This document shows, piece by piece, positions 1 through 7,705 of a stretch of 16,592 nucleotides of DNA. The notes under the pieces are model-generated. The model ran no database searches, had not been told where the DNA came from, and saw only the letters and a program-made list of their open reading frames with translations. Source of the DNA: an uncultured Collinsella sp. (GTDB lineage Bacteria > Actinomycetota > Coriobacteriia > Coriobacteriales > Coriobacteriaceae); contig CAADUS010000210.1 of the NCBI GenBank assembly GCA_900752275.1, positions 1-16,592 of the forward strand, given 5' to 3'. Numbering within the stretch: the first letter of the stretch is position 1; each line of letters opens with the position of its first letter. Made by a program: the position numbers and the translations under genes.

Positions 1-28
1 CCATGATCGGACCTTTCGCTGCCGGAGG

Positions 29-766
29 CTATGCGCCGATGGCGCCGCCGCAGTATTCGCAGCGCCCGCTGGCATCGGGAATGGTGGTTGCACCGCAGAA
101 GGGGCAGGTGACCGCGGTCTTGGGGGCCTTAGCGGCCACGACGCTGTCGCGCGTTTCCTGACGCAGCTGCACCAGCGCGTCGCGGACCTCGGTTGCCTGG
201 CGCTTGGCCTCGCGGTATTCGATGGAACCGCGCTGATCGATGGTGGAGTCGTTCACGCGCAGGTTGATCTCGGTAAAGTACGGCGTGTTGACGTGGATGG
301 TCAGGTTAAAGTCGTAATCCAGGTCGTAGCGCGGCGGATTGTAGCTCTCGCGCTCGCCGTCTTTTGTCTCGCGATAGATCTCGGTGCGGTGCTCGTCGAT
401 ATCCATATCGCAGCCGAGTACCTGCGAGAACTCGATGATGTCGGGATTGGCGTCGCGCCAGCGGCTCTGCGAAGTGATGATCAGCAGGCCCGCGTCTTCG
501 TCGAGCATGATGTTGGTGCGCCCGGCCGAGAGTGTGCGCGTGGGGTTGAACGACGCCAGGCGCTCGGCATTGGCCTCGCGGTAGGCGAGTTGCTCGCGGA
601 TATCGTCCGCGGTGCTGGAGCGATAGCCGTGGAAGTAGGGGGAGAGCTTGCCGGCACACTCTTTGCACAGGTAGCCTTCGCTGATCTTGGTCTTTCCCAA
701 AAGTCCCAGCTCGGTACCGCAAATCGCGCACTCTTTCTTTTCGAACATCTTGTCAAAGAAGCCCAT
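29..766 (-). CDS. DUF4428-domain protein with two zinc ribbons
   Basis: The 245-residue product starts with a short basic leader and a first zinc site, C13-x2-C16 and C34-x2-C37, as in DUF4428 proteins. It ends with a second ribbon, C221-x2-C224 and C236-x2-C239. Between them is a hydrophilic middle rich in beta-type sequence (about 75-185), including two Asp/Glu-rich stretches, and a helical Arg/Gln-rich part (about 185-210). There is no signal peptide or membrane segment, so it should be cytoplasmic. The ATG is preceded by GGGAGG six bases upstream, which fixes the start. The family has no established biochemical role; a zinc-stabilised binding or scaffold role is inference only. It is a single minus-strand unit, separated from the next gene upstream by 232 bp that contain a REP-like repeat. 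Confidence 0.85.
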   Translation of the reverse strand: MGFFDKMFEKKECAICGTELGLLGKTKISEGYLCKECAGKLSPYFHGYRSSTADDIREQLAYREANAERLASFNPTRTLSAGRTNIMLDEDAGLLIITSQSRWRDANPDIIEFSQVLGCDMDIDEHRTEIYRETKDGERESYNPPRYDLDYDFNLTIHVNTPYFTEINLRVNDSTIDQRGSIEYREAKRQATEVRDALVQLRQETRDSVVAAKAPKTAVTCPFCGATTIPDASGRCEYCGGAIGA

Positions 767-910
767 GGCTGCCTCCCATCAACAGGTAGCGTGTGTCACT
801 TTTGATGATGGGGGAGTGCGCGATCTTTCACGATACCCAGACGGCTCAACGAGTCTCCACAACTGGGACACATGGCCCATTTTTGACTAGTCGTTGGAGG
901 CACTCTTCGG

Positions 911-959
911 CCACTCATTGGGGACGCACTTAAATGAGTGGCAGTTGGGGACGCTCCAT
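911..959 (+). repeat. REP-like hairpin, loop family, copy 1
   Basis: A perfect 9-bp stem (CCACTCATT at 911-919, AATGAGTGG at 933-941) encloses the 13-nt loop GGGGACGCACTTA. A degenerate second loop beginning GGGGACG starts at 947, 27 nt after the first loop. The same arrangement, with the same 27-nt spacing, is seen at 7659-7705. Just beyond it an imperfectly spaced direct repeat, TGCCGAATGTGG, occurs at 959-970 and 975-986. The element lies in the gap past the 3' end of the DUF1593 gene. The 11-mer TGACTAGTCGT at about 886-896 also recurs beside copy 3 at about 9957. Nothing else was found in the 767-998 gap. Confidence 0.75.
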
Positions 960-998
960 GCCGAATGTGGCGGTTGCCGAATGTGGGCGCCGTCCTTG

Positions 999-2510
999 CT
1001 ATGCCACGGTTACGGCAATCTGGGCGTAGCGGCTGCAGGGGCGCTCGGCGCGTGTCTGCACGGTAAGGGTGAGCACGAAGCGGTTGCCGGGCTGCGCGTC
1101 GGCGGGCACGATAAAAGCGGTGCTCACCGCGCATTCCTGCCATAGCGAAAGATCCTGCGCGCCTGCATAGCCCGACGGGTTCACGGCGACATCCCAATGT
1201 GCATCAAAGCCCTTACCGTCGGGGTCGACGACAGTCGCTGCAAGGGCGACGCGCTCGCCGGCTGTAGCGCTGCGGTCGGCCGTGACCTCGATAACATGTG
1301 CCGGATGCGAGCAAGCTGCCGGATCATGGGCACACCATTGCGCGCGGGCGGCAAAGTCTTCCTGATAGGCGCGCAGGTAGGGATTGGGGTTGCCGTCTAT
1401 GGGCGTGCCGATGGCGGCAAAACCGGCGGGCGCGTCCGAATCGGGATGCCCATCAAGAAACATACGGCCGAGCAGTGTATCGAAGTTGCGGTCATCGATA
1501 CCGCGCAGGCCAAACGGCAGTAGCGGAATGTAGGTCATGCTGTCGCCTTCGGCCATAAAGTCGCCGCGCTCAAACTGCATCGCGGGCATGCCCTCTAGGC
1601 CCCAATCCAGATGGGCATGCTTGCCAAACTGGAAGCGCTCGGGCTCGTTTTCGTAGACCTTGCCATCGCCATAGAGCATGTAGCGTGCCATGAGGGGGCC
1701 GTTACCCTGCGTGAGATTCTGCTCAGGCCAAGGTGCCTTAAACAGCGGCAGCGTATCGGGTTGAGCCATCTTGGCATCGACATAGCCGCCATACATATAG
1801 GGCACACACCAAAAGATGAGCTCGGGAAAGAGCTCACGTCCATGGTCGAGCCATGAGTTGTCCTGCCCCACGCCATCGGCAACGCCCATCACGCGCACCT
1901 TCTGATAGACCCGCTGCTGCACGGCAGGCCATTCGGGCGTGGCGCGATAACACTCGGCAATGCTCATGAGGGCGCGAACGATGGTGTTCATGCCACCCCA
2001 GCTGAGCAGCCATAACGTACGCGGGTCATCATCCAAAATCGCCTGCGCAATTACGTGAGACCCCTCAGTTTCCTCAGTCACATCACCCTCAAAGGCAACA
2101 TTTCCCACAAAGGTGCGCTCGATCATCTGGGCAGGCGTGGGAAACGGCGGCTCACCGGCAGCGCCCGCATTCGCTTGCAACTGCGGCCAAGCCTGGGCAT
2201 ATTCATTACTCCAGAGGCTTTCGATCCAATGTTCGGGAAACGGACGATACTCACAAAGCTCCCCGGCCAGCGGATCAGGCTCATGAGGCACAACAGCCCA
2301 CTCGTAAGAGCGACGCCCTTTGGTCCGCCAATGCGAATTCACCTCGCCCAGCGTATGAACCCCATCCCCAAGAAAGTGATACTGCGAAGCCGTATACACC
2401 ACAGCCTGAACATCAAGTAAGTTGAGATACAGAGCCAAATGAACGAGCGAGTTCATATCGTCGACTTCCATATCGGTAGTAACAATCACCCGAGTCAACT
2501 TCTGGGACAT
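999..2510 (-). CDS. DUF1593 nucleoside-hydrolase-like protein
   Basis: The product (503 residues) has the N-terminal nucleoside-hydrolase-like fold of the DUF1593/Sde0182 group: the opening strand VIVTTDMEVDDMNS carries the acidic cluster D13, E15, D17, D18, equivalent to the calcium-binding Asp motif of nucleoside hydrolases. A typical SWGGMNT segment follows in the middle of this domain. The last 90 residues or so (about 415-503) match the small beta-sandwich C-terminal domain of the same family, with the recurrent Asp-Gly-x-Gly turn. Known members have been annotated as cellulose-binding or hydrolase-like, but the substrate is not established. There is no signal peptide, so it should act in the cytoplasm. 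I chose ATG at 2510, with GGAG eight bases upstream, over an in-frame TTG 24 bases earlier that lacks a ribosome site. A sugar N- or O-glycoside substrate is inferred from the neighbours. Confidence 0.85.
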   Translation of the reverse strand: MSQKLTRVIVTTDMEVDDMNSLVHLALYLNLLDVQAVVYTASQYHFLGDGVHTLGEVNSHWRTKGRRSYEWAVVPHEPDPLAGELCEYRPFPEHWIESLWSNEYAQAWPQLQANAGAAGEPPFPTPAQMIERTFVGNVAFEGDVTEETEGSHVIAQAILDDDPRTLWLLSWGGMNTIVRALMSIAECYRATPEWPAVQQRVYQKVRVMGVADGVGQDNSWLDHGRELFPELIFWCVPYMYGGYVDAKMAQPDTLPLFKAPWPEQNLTQGNGPLMARYMLYGDGKVYENEPERFQFGKHAHLDWGLEGMPAMQFERGDFMAEGDSMTYIPLLPFGLRGIDDRNFDTLLGRMFLDGHPDSDAPAGFAAIGTPIDGNPNPYLRAYQEDFAARAQWCAHDPAACSHPAHVIEVTADRSATAGERVALAATVVDPDGKGFDAHWDVAVNPSGYAGAQDLSLWQECAVSTAFIVPADAQPGNRFVLTLTVQTRAERPCSRYAQIAVTVA

Positions 2511-2639
2511 AGGAACAGCTCCAATCAAAATCAATTTAGCCAGTTACGCGCAAGGCAAGACGGGACCCACGCCCTCACCGCCACCGACCCGGCGTGCTGC
2601 CGGAAGCGCCCGGCCAGCGTTTCGAACAACGTTAACTTA

Positions 2640-2766
2640 GGGGGCCCTGACCTTTAGTTTTGTAAACATTCCGCAGCGCGGGCCCCGCTTATCCGATGCT
2701 CCGAAGGAGCAGGATAAGCGGGGCTCAGGCGCGAGGACGTTTACAAAACTAAAGGTCAGGGCCCCC
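2640..2766. repeat. Nested 127-bp palindrome
   Basis: Two perfect 28-bp inverted arms (2640-2667 and 2739-2766) bracket a second perfect 13-bp stem (GCCCCGCTTATCC at 2682-2694, GGATAAGCGGGGC at 2712-2724), which encloses a 6-bp stem-loop (TGCTCC-GAA-GGAGCA at 2697-2711). Transcribed from either strand it would fold as one long rod. It starts 10 nt beyond the stop of the esterase gene, so it may end that transcript, but no T-run follows on either side. I see no clear target-site duplication flanking the arms. The rest of the 2511-2776 gap, on the DUF1593 side, shows no feature I can support. Confidence 0.85.
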
Positions 2767-2776
2767 GATGGGATGG

Positions 2777-4114
2777 TTACCTCGAAACTCTGGCCGACCA
2801 CTCCCAGCAGCCCACCGGCTCGCCGTCGATGAGTACGTTGCCCCCGTCGAAGTCTTGATAACACAGGTCGTTGAATTGGTGGATCCACACGCCGTGGTTG
2901 AACGTCTTCTTAGGCGAGCCGTCGGCCTCGCGATAGCGACCGGTTAGGTCCTCAACATGGCTAAAGTAGGTGAGGTGCACGTTGGCTCCGGCGTTACGCA
3001 GGCGCGCCGTGAGCGGCAGCACGGTCTGTTGCGGAGACACGAGCTCGTCGCCCTTGGAGTGCGTAAACCACAGCGGCGTCTTGGCGAGCGCGGCTACGTC
3101 CTCGTCCGTGGCGTTGTACCACGGGGCACAGCAGGGAAGGCCCGCGGCAAAGAAATCGGGGTAGTCGGCGCACAGGCGCAGGGTCATAAAGCCGCCGTTG
3201 GAAAGACCGGCGACCACGATGCGGTCGGTGTCGATGCGGTCGGCGTGCTCGGCGACAAACTCGTCGATGAGCGCCTTGAGCACGGGGGAGTAGATGCTCT
3301 GGTTGGAGCGACCGAGCTGCTCGATGCCGTTGTCCATCCAAAACGTGGGCGACTGCGGCACGAGCACCCAGGCAAAGCCGCCAAAGTAGCGCTGGATTTG
3401 CGCCTGGCTAATGGCTGTCACGCGGTTGCCGATATAGGCGCGCGTGGCACCTTCGCCCTGCGTGGCACCCTTGCCTTCGCCGGCGCCGTGCAGGTACACC
3501 ACGAGCGGGGCCTTTTGGGGCACGACCGTGGTCTCGGGCGCGAAGGGATTGAAGCAGGCCGAGTCCTCGGCTTTAAAGCTGGGCTCAAAGAAGCCGTACT
3601 CGAGCGCGATGCCATTGACGGCGGTCTTTTGCACGGCATTGCTCCAACCCTTGAGCGCGGAGCAGATGTCGCCGCGACAGGTATCGAAGACAAGGCCGCA
3701 GGTGGGGTCGTCGCCGTCGTTGCCGGGAAGAGCCGCGAGCTGCGTGATGTGCAGCTGGTCATCGAGCATGCGCGAGCCCATGACGCCGCCTTCGATCTTT
3801 TTGGTCAGGCGCTGCTCGGCGACCTCGAGTGCCACATGGGCGCCCACGGCGAGCTTGCGGCCGTTCTCGTCACACGGATACGCGGCGAGAACGTCGATGT
3901 AACCCACGGAGGGCGCGGCATGGTCGGCGCCGTGCTCCTTGCGCATCAGGACCTCGCCCGTGCGCTCGTGACGCTCTACATATATATGGAAAGCGTTCGC
4001 ATCGACATCGTTGGCGCGCACGGTGCAGGGTAGGTCGAGAACGACCTTGCTGATCCAGGGGCCAAAGTCACCCAAGGTGGTGACGGTTGCGTAGGTGCAC
4101 GATTTGAGTTCCAT
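2777..4114 (-). CDS. Alpha/beta-hydrolase esterase, prolyl-oligopeptidase type
   Basis: The 445-residue product has a C-terminal alpha/beta-hydrolase domain (about 200-430) with the oxyanion motif HGAG (209-212), the nucleophile elbow GLSNGG with Ser305, and candidate acid D356 (SKGDELV) and base H407 (FNHGVW). The first 190 residues form a beta-rich domain, similar in layout to the Ig-like N-terminal domain of EstA-type esterases. Such enzymes release acyl groups, for example acetyl or feruloyl esters, from carbohydrates; the substrate here is not known. No signal peptide is present, so it is probably cytoplasmic and would act on imported compounds. ATG at 4114 has GGGAGG six bases upstream; an upstream in-frame start at 4162 has no ribosome site. 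It is divergent from the PTS gene, across a shared 490-bp control region. Confidence 0.85.
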   Translation of the reverse strand: MELKSCTYATVTTLGDFGPWISKVVLDLPCTVRANDVDANAFHIYVERHERTGEVLMRKEHGADHAAPSVGYIDVLAAYPCDENGRKLAVGAHVALEVAEQRLTKKIEGGVMGSRMLDDQLHITQLAALPGNDGDDPTCGLVFDTCRGDICSALKGWSNAVQKTAVNGIALEYGFFEPSFKAEDSACFNPFAPETTVVPQKAPLVVYLHGAGEGKGATQGEGATRAYIGNRVTAISQAQIQRYFGGFAWVLVPQSPTFWMDNGIEQLGRSNQSIYSPVLKALIDEFVAEHADRIDTDRIVVAGLSNGGFMTLRLCADYPDFFAAGLPCCAPWYNATDEDVAALAKTPLWFTHSKGDELVSPQQTVLPLTARLRNAGANVHLTYFSHVEDLTGRYREADGSPKKTFNHGVWIHQFNDLCYQDFDGGNVLIDGEPVGCWEWSARVSR

Positions 4115-4139
4115 GAGCTGCCTCCCTTGTGCCGCGAGA

Positions 4140-4261
4140 GTTAAACGTGTGCGGCAATACAATCTAAATATGTTTAGTGTAAAGCAGAATTAGAGAATAA
4201 GCAGATGAACTCGGTAAACGGTCGTATCAAACGCTCAATGAACTGCTAAACACTCGTTTAC
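4140..4261 (-). promoter_or_regulatory. Esterase-side promoter and TAAAC operator-like sites
   Basis: On the minus strand TTTACA (4182-4177) is a plausible -35, with a weak TGTATT or GTATTG about 16-17 nt downstream. An inverted repeat, CTAAATATGTTTAG (4164-4177), overlaps that spacer. Further half-sites are GTAAACG (4214-4220) and the pair TAAAC-ACTC-GTTTA (4247-4260). The pattern matches the half-sites beside the PTS gene, so one regulator may serve both divergent genes. The promoter itself is a weak match; the repeats are directly visible. Confidence 0.45.
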
Positions 4262-4279
4262 TACTATCTATCAGGGCTT

Positions 4280-4353
4280 TTGTTGATGGGTCAACAAGGC
4301 ATTTGGGTGCCAGATTTTATAAAATCCCACGTAGACGGCTATTTATTAATAAA
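4280..4353. promoter_or_regulatory. Palindrome cluster in the divergent region
   Basis: Three short palindromes lie in the AT-rich centre of the 4115-4604 gap: TTGTTGATGGGTCAACAA (4280-4297, 7-bp arms), GATTTTATAAAATC (4313-4326, perfect) and TTTATTAATAAA (4342-4353, perfect). The first has the form of a dimeric repressor site; the other two may simply reflect AT-rich promoter DNA. I see no credible gene in this gap. Confidence 0.4.
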
Positions 4354-4456
4354 CGGTACTATATGTAATGCCTTAGCGTTCAATTACGTTCACCCCCGAT
4401 TTCCTACCGTTCACCGGACTGCAAACGGCAAAAGTGCCACAAATTCAACGCTGCGT

Positions 4457-4498
4457 GTAAACTAAGCGCTGTAAACGTTCAGTAAACAGATTGTTTAC
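4457..4498. promoter_or_regulatory. GTAAAC operator array upstream of the PTS gene
   Basis: GTAAAC occurs at 4457, 4471 and 4482, and the last forms a perfect palindrome, GTAAACAGATTGTTTAC (4482-4498, 7-bp arms, 3-nt centre). The segment TGTAAACGTTCA at 4470 also resembles a LacI-family (CcpA-like) site. A TATAGT hexamer at 4535-4540 could be the -10 of the PTS promoter, but no good -35 is visible. The array is probably bound by the regulator of the PTS and esterase genes; no LacI-type gene is in the window, so the regulator is unknown. Confidence 0.6.
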
Positions 4499-4555
4499 GA
4501 CAGCGTATCCAAGGGCTCGGCAGCCGTAAGGGGTTATAGTCGCCGGGCCAAAGGC

Positions 4556-4581
4556 GTGCCTACGCCCAAACGGGTAGGCAC
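4556..4581 (+). promoter_or_regulatory. Leader hairpin before the PTS gene
   Basis: GTGCCTAC at 4556-4563 pairs with GTAGGCAC at 4574-4581, with further G-C pairs next to the loop. This strong hairpin ends about ten bases before the GGGGAGGGG ribosome site of the PTS gene. There is no following T-run, so it is not a standard terminator. Beta-glucoside PTS leaders in other bacteria often carry antiterminator targets, but I see no alternative pairing or BglG-type gene here. Confidence 0.35.
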
Positions 4582-4604
4582 ACGATGATATGGGGAGGGG
4601 TCCC

Positions 4605-6032
4605 ATGGCAGTAGATAACAAGCGGATTGCCACCGATGTCCTCGAGCTCGTGGGCGGTGCGGAGAATGTTGCCGTCGCCACCAACTGCATGACGCGCCTG
4701 CGTCTGACGCTCAAGGACAACAGCAAGGCCGACGTGGAGAAGATCAAGAAGGTCAAGGGTGTTCTGGGTTGCCAGTTCGCCGGCAGCCAGCTTCAGGTCA
4801 TCATCGGCCAGAACGTGCCTAAGGTGCTCGCCGAGTTCGTCGCCATGTCCGGCGTCAAACAGGGTGCCGCGGTCGACGAGAACCTCGACGCTCCTAAGGA
4901 GAAGTTCGAGCTCAAGAACCTGCCCAACATCATCCTCGACTACCTGTCGGGTTCCATGACCCAGCTGATTCCGCTGCTCATGGCCGGCGGTCTGTTCCGC
5001 ACCATCGCTGCGGTTCTTGGTCCCACCATGCTCGGCGTTATCTCCGATACCGATCCGACCTACACGTTCCTCTACACCACCCTGTACGAGGCCACGTTTA
5101 CCTTTATCCCCATCTACCTGGGCTATGCCGCTGCTAAGAAGCTCGGCGCCTCTCCGGTTCTGGGCATGCTCCTCGGCGGCGCTCTCATGGCCCCGTCCGT
5201 CGTGAGTGTCGCGACTCAGGAGGGTGGCGGAATCATCTCCGTCTACGGCATCCAGATCGCCGCTGCCAACTACCAGCAGTCCGTCCTGCCGATCATCCTC
5301 TCGGTGCCCGTCCTGTACTTTGTCGAGAAGTTCTTTAAGAAGGTCATGCCCGACGTGCTGTCCACGGTCTTCACGCCGTTCTGCACCATGATTGTCACGA
5401 TCCCCATCGCCTTCATCGTTCTTGCCCCGATTGGCAACGAGCTCGGCAACCTCATCGCCAACGCCCTCTTTGGCCTTGCTGACCTTGGCGGTATCGGTAT
5501 CCTGATTGTCATGGCCATCCTCGGCGCCTTCTGGCAGCTCTTCGTGGTCTGCGGCATGCACATGCCCGTCATCCTGCTCGCTCAGGTTCAGATCATCGCC
5601 GCCGGCTACGATCCCTTCGTCTTCGTTTCCACCAACTGCGCTATGGCCGCCGTCTGGGGCTGCGCCTTCGGTGCCTTCCTCAAGATGAAGAACCCCGACG
5701 AGAAGGGTCTTGCCCTGGGTTACGTCATCTCCGCCATCGCCGGCGGCGTCACCGAGCCTGCGCTCTTCGGTATCCTCATGCGCTTCCGTCGCACCATGCT
5801 CGGTATGTTCATCGGCGGTGCCATCGGCGCTGTGTTCTCCGGCCTCATGGGTGTTACCTACTACCTGGCCGGCGGTGCCTCCAACTTCCTGGTCTTCACC
5901 AACTACCTGCAGGGTGGCCAGGTGAACACCGTCTGGGCTATCGTCGGTATGGCGATCTCCTTTGTCATCGCCGCTGCCGTCGTCTTTGCCACTGGCTTCT
6001 CCAAAGAGGAGCTCGCCGAGATGGAGGCCTAA
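4605..6032 (+). CDS. PTS EIIBC permease, glucose/beta-glucoside superfamily
   Basis: The product (475 residues) imports a sugar across the membrane and phosphorylates it. The EIIB domain (about 1-85) has the phospho-cysteine C28 in TNCMTRLRL. A linker leads to an EIIC domain (about 105-465) with roughly ten hydrophobic segments and the family signature GVTEPALFG (381-389). The domain order B-C and length match beta-glucoside or sucrose type permeases that lack a fused EIIA. An EIIA must therefore come from elsewhere; one starts at 16433. I chose ATG at 4605 because GGAGG lies six bases upstream; an ATG at 4590 overlaps that ribosome site. The gene stands alone, with a terminator about 45 bp after its stop. 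Sugar specificity is not readable from sequence; the GH1 gene in the window suggests a beta-glucoside. Confidence 0.9.
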   Translation: MAVDNKRIATDVLELVGGAENVAVATNCMTRLRLTLKDNSKADVEKIKKVKGVLGCQFAGSQLQVIIGQNVPKVLAEFVAMSGVKQGAAVDENLDAPKEKFELKNLPNIILDYLSGSMTQLIPLLMAGGLFRTIAAVLGPTMLGVISDTDPTYTFLYTTLYEATFTFIPIYLGYAAAKKLGASPVLGMLLGGALMAPSVVSVATQEGGGIISVYGIQIAAANYQQSVLPIILSVPVLYFVEKFFKKVMPDVLSTVFTPFCTMIVTIPIAFIVLAPIGNELGNLIANALFGLADLGGIGILIVMAILGAFWQLFVVCGMHMPVILLAQVQIIAAGYDPFVFVSTNCAMAAVWGCAFGAFLKMKNPDEKGLALGYVISAIAGGVTEPALFGILMRFRRTMLGMFIGGAIGAVFSGLMGVTYYLAGGASNFLVFTNYLQGGQVNTVWAIVGMAISFVIAAAVVFATGFSKEELAEMEA

Positions 6033-6073
6033 GGCCAAGCCATTCGGTCACATGCGACCTTACCTACACGACA

Positions 6074-6107
6074 GGGCCCCGTCAGGCGCAAGCCCGACGG
6101 GGCCTTT
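6074..6107 (+). terminator. Intrinsic terminator after the PTS gene
   Basis: GGCCCCGTC (6075-6083) pairs with GACGGGGCC (6096-6104), with an inner GGC/GCC pair around a GCAA loop, followed by a short TTT run. It is positioned to end the PTS transcript. Confidence 0.85.
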
Positions 6108-6242
6108 CCTGCAAGGTAGACTGATTGGGACGGGAGATGCCCGCCCGCAAGGGCTTGCTAAACGACGGAGGCTTTTGTGCCAAGGTTACCGCGAAAGAAT
6201 CTGCCGGTTCGCAACTCCTTTATCAAACGAAAGGACATGCAG

Positions 6243-7556
6243 ATGAGTTTGGGAAAACTGACTGTCAACGGTCGCCAGGATGGCTTTTTGTGCGAGGGCA
6301 AACCGTTCTTTTGGTTTGCCGATACGTGCTGGAGCGCGTTTACGAGCATTACCGAGGCCGATTGGGACTACTATCTGACCCGTCGCGCCGAGCAGGGCAT
6401 GAACGTGCTGCAGATCAACACGCTGCCGCAGTGGGATCGCTGCTGCCCCGATCTGGGTATTTGGCCCTATGCCAGCGAGGACGGCGTACATTTTGATTGG
6501 TCCCGTCCCAACCAAGCGTACTGGGACCGCGCTGCTGCCATGTGCCGCGCTGCCGTCGAGCACGGCATTCGTCCGGCACTCGTGCTTATGTGGTGCAACT
6601 ACGTGCCCGGTACCTGGGGTGCCAAGATTGCTGGGCGTTGCGGTGCCGAGGTTATGCCGCGCGAGGAGGTCCGCGCCCACGTTGCCCGCGTCGTCGAGAA
6701 CCTGGGCGAGTTCGACCCCGTCTATGTGGTGACGGGCGATACCGACTTTACCAGCGACGAGGCGATCGCCTATTACGAGGATGCTCTCGACGAAGTTGTC
6801 CAGCGCGCGCCCGAGGCGTTGCGCACCATGCATATCAACCGCGGCAACCGCACCATTCCGTCACAGTACCTGGACCGCCTGGACTTCTACATGTTCCAGC
6901 CCGGCCACAACTACGAGGGCCAGCCCGAGGCCTGGCGCCTGCCGCAGGACTTTATCGCCAGCTATCCCAAAAAGCCGATGGTCAACTCCGAGCCCTGTTA
7001 CGAGCAGATGGGTGCATCGCGCAACGTGTACTGGCGCTTCACCGCGCAGGACTGCCGTGCGAGCGTGTGGTCGTCGATCCTTGCCGGCGCCAGCGCGGGT
7101 GTGACCTATGGCGCGCACGGCGTTTGGAACTGGCAGACCAGCAAGAGCCAGGGCTCGGTGCTGGGCGAGGGCTTCGATATGCCGTTCCGCTGGCAGGAGT
7201 GTCTGCAGTTTGCGGGCGTTTGGGACTTTGGCGCGATCGAGCACGTGCTTGCCGGCCTGGGTGCTACGGCTGGTGACGACGCGCTTGCCGTGGTTCCGGC
7301 GCAGGAGCTTCTCGATGACGCGCGCGAGGCCATTCGTGTGGCGCGCGTTGGCGATCGCGTCGTCACGTACCTGCCTCGTACCACGGCGCTCAAGTTTAAG
7401 CTCGACGGCACGCGCGGCTGGACGGCGACGGTCCTCGACATGGAGGACAAGCGCATCGCCAAGCTGCCCGTCCGCGACAACGGTGACGGCACCGTGCGCG
7501 TGGCTCAGCATCCCTTTGAGCACGACGCCCTGGTGATCCTGACCCCCGGGCGCTAA
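6243..7556 (+). CDS. DUF4038 glycoside hydrolase, GH140-like
   Basis: The 437-residue protein starts with the DUF4038 pattern of a short strand followed by GKPFFWFADTCW, then a TIM-barrel. Candidate catalytic acids are D166 or D168 (VVTGDTDF) and E250 (VNSEPCYE), placed as in the apiosidase-related GH140 enzymes. The segment GVTYGAHGVWNW closes the barrel. The last 80 residues or so form a small beta domain (about 350-437), similar to the accessory domain of this group. No signal peptide is seen, so it should act on imported material. I prefer ATG at 6243, with AAAGGA eight bases upstream. An in-frame GTG at 6177 has GGAGG five bases upstream and would add 22 basic residues outside the domain. 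Release of apiose is possible but unproven; other pentose or hexose glycosides fit equally. Confidence 0.8.
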   Translation: MSLGKLTVNGRQDGFLCEGKPFFWFADTCWSAFTSITEADWDYYLTRRAEQGMNVLQINTLPQWDRCCPDLGIWPYASEDGVHFDWSRPNQAYWDRAAAMCRAAVEHGIRPALVLMWCNYVPGTWGAKIAGRCGAEVMPREEVRAHVARVVENLGEFDPVYVVTGDTDFTSDEAIAYYEDALDEVVQRAPEALRTMHINRGNRTIPSQYLDRLDFYMFQPGHNYEGQPEAWRLPQDFIASYPKKPMVNSEPCYEQMGASRNVYWRFTAQDCRASVWSSILAGASAGVTYGAHGVWNWQTSKSQGSVLGEGFDMPFRWQECLQFAGVWDFGAIEHVLAGLGATAGDDALAVVPAQELLDDAREAIRVARVGDRVVTYLPRTTALKFKLDGTRGWTATVLDMEDKRIAKLPVRDNGDGTVRVAQHPFEHDALVILTPGR

Positions 7557-7601
7557 CGGCTCTTCTCCAACATTTACAACCCAGTCCCTTTCATTAGGGT
7601 A

Positions 7602-7657
7602 CGACGGAATGGTTCCTGTATGACAGCTTTAAGCTGCCAAGGGGAGCCGTTCCGTCG
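7602..7657 (+). terminator. Long hairpin after the DUF4038 gene
   Basis: CGACGGAATGGTTCC (7602-7616) pairs with GGAGCCGTTCCGTCG (7643-7657) over 15 positions, two of them G-U. An inner pairing, CAGCTT with AAGCTG, lies within the loop. There is no T-run, so it may protect the mRNA end instead of terminating. It directly precedes a REP-like copy. Confidence 0.5.
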
Positions 7658-7658
7658 C

Positions 7659-7705
7659 ACTCATTGGGGACGTACTTAAATGAGTAGTAATTAGGGACGT
7701 TCTTT
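7659..7705 (+). repeat. REP-like hairpin, loop family, copy 2
   Basis: ACTCATT (7659-7665) pairs with AATGAGT (7679-7685) around the 13-nt loop GGGGACGTACTTA. A degenerate second loop, AGGGACGTTCTTT, begins at 7693, 27 nt after the first, exactly as in copy 1. The two copies are alike over about 45 bp. Confidence 0.75.

Noticed and set aside
293..805. 170-residue plus-strand reading frame
   Set aside because: It lies opposite the DUF4428 gene, which has zinc motifs and a good ribosome site; this frame is an antisense product of GC-rich codon bias.
2957..4033. 358-residue plus-strand reading frame
   Set aside because: Antisense to the esterase gene, low complexity in Gly, Ala, Val and Arg, with no recognisable domain.
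4280..4465. 61-residue plus-strand reading frame in the AT-rich control region
   Set aside because: It starts at TTG with no convincing ribosome site and overlaps operator-like palindromes.
4560..6038. 492-residue minus-strand reading frame
   Set aside because: Antisense to the PTS gene; it is acidic and His/Asp/Gly-rich as expected for the reverse of GC-rich membrane codons, and has no ribosome site.
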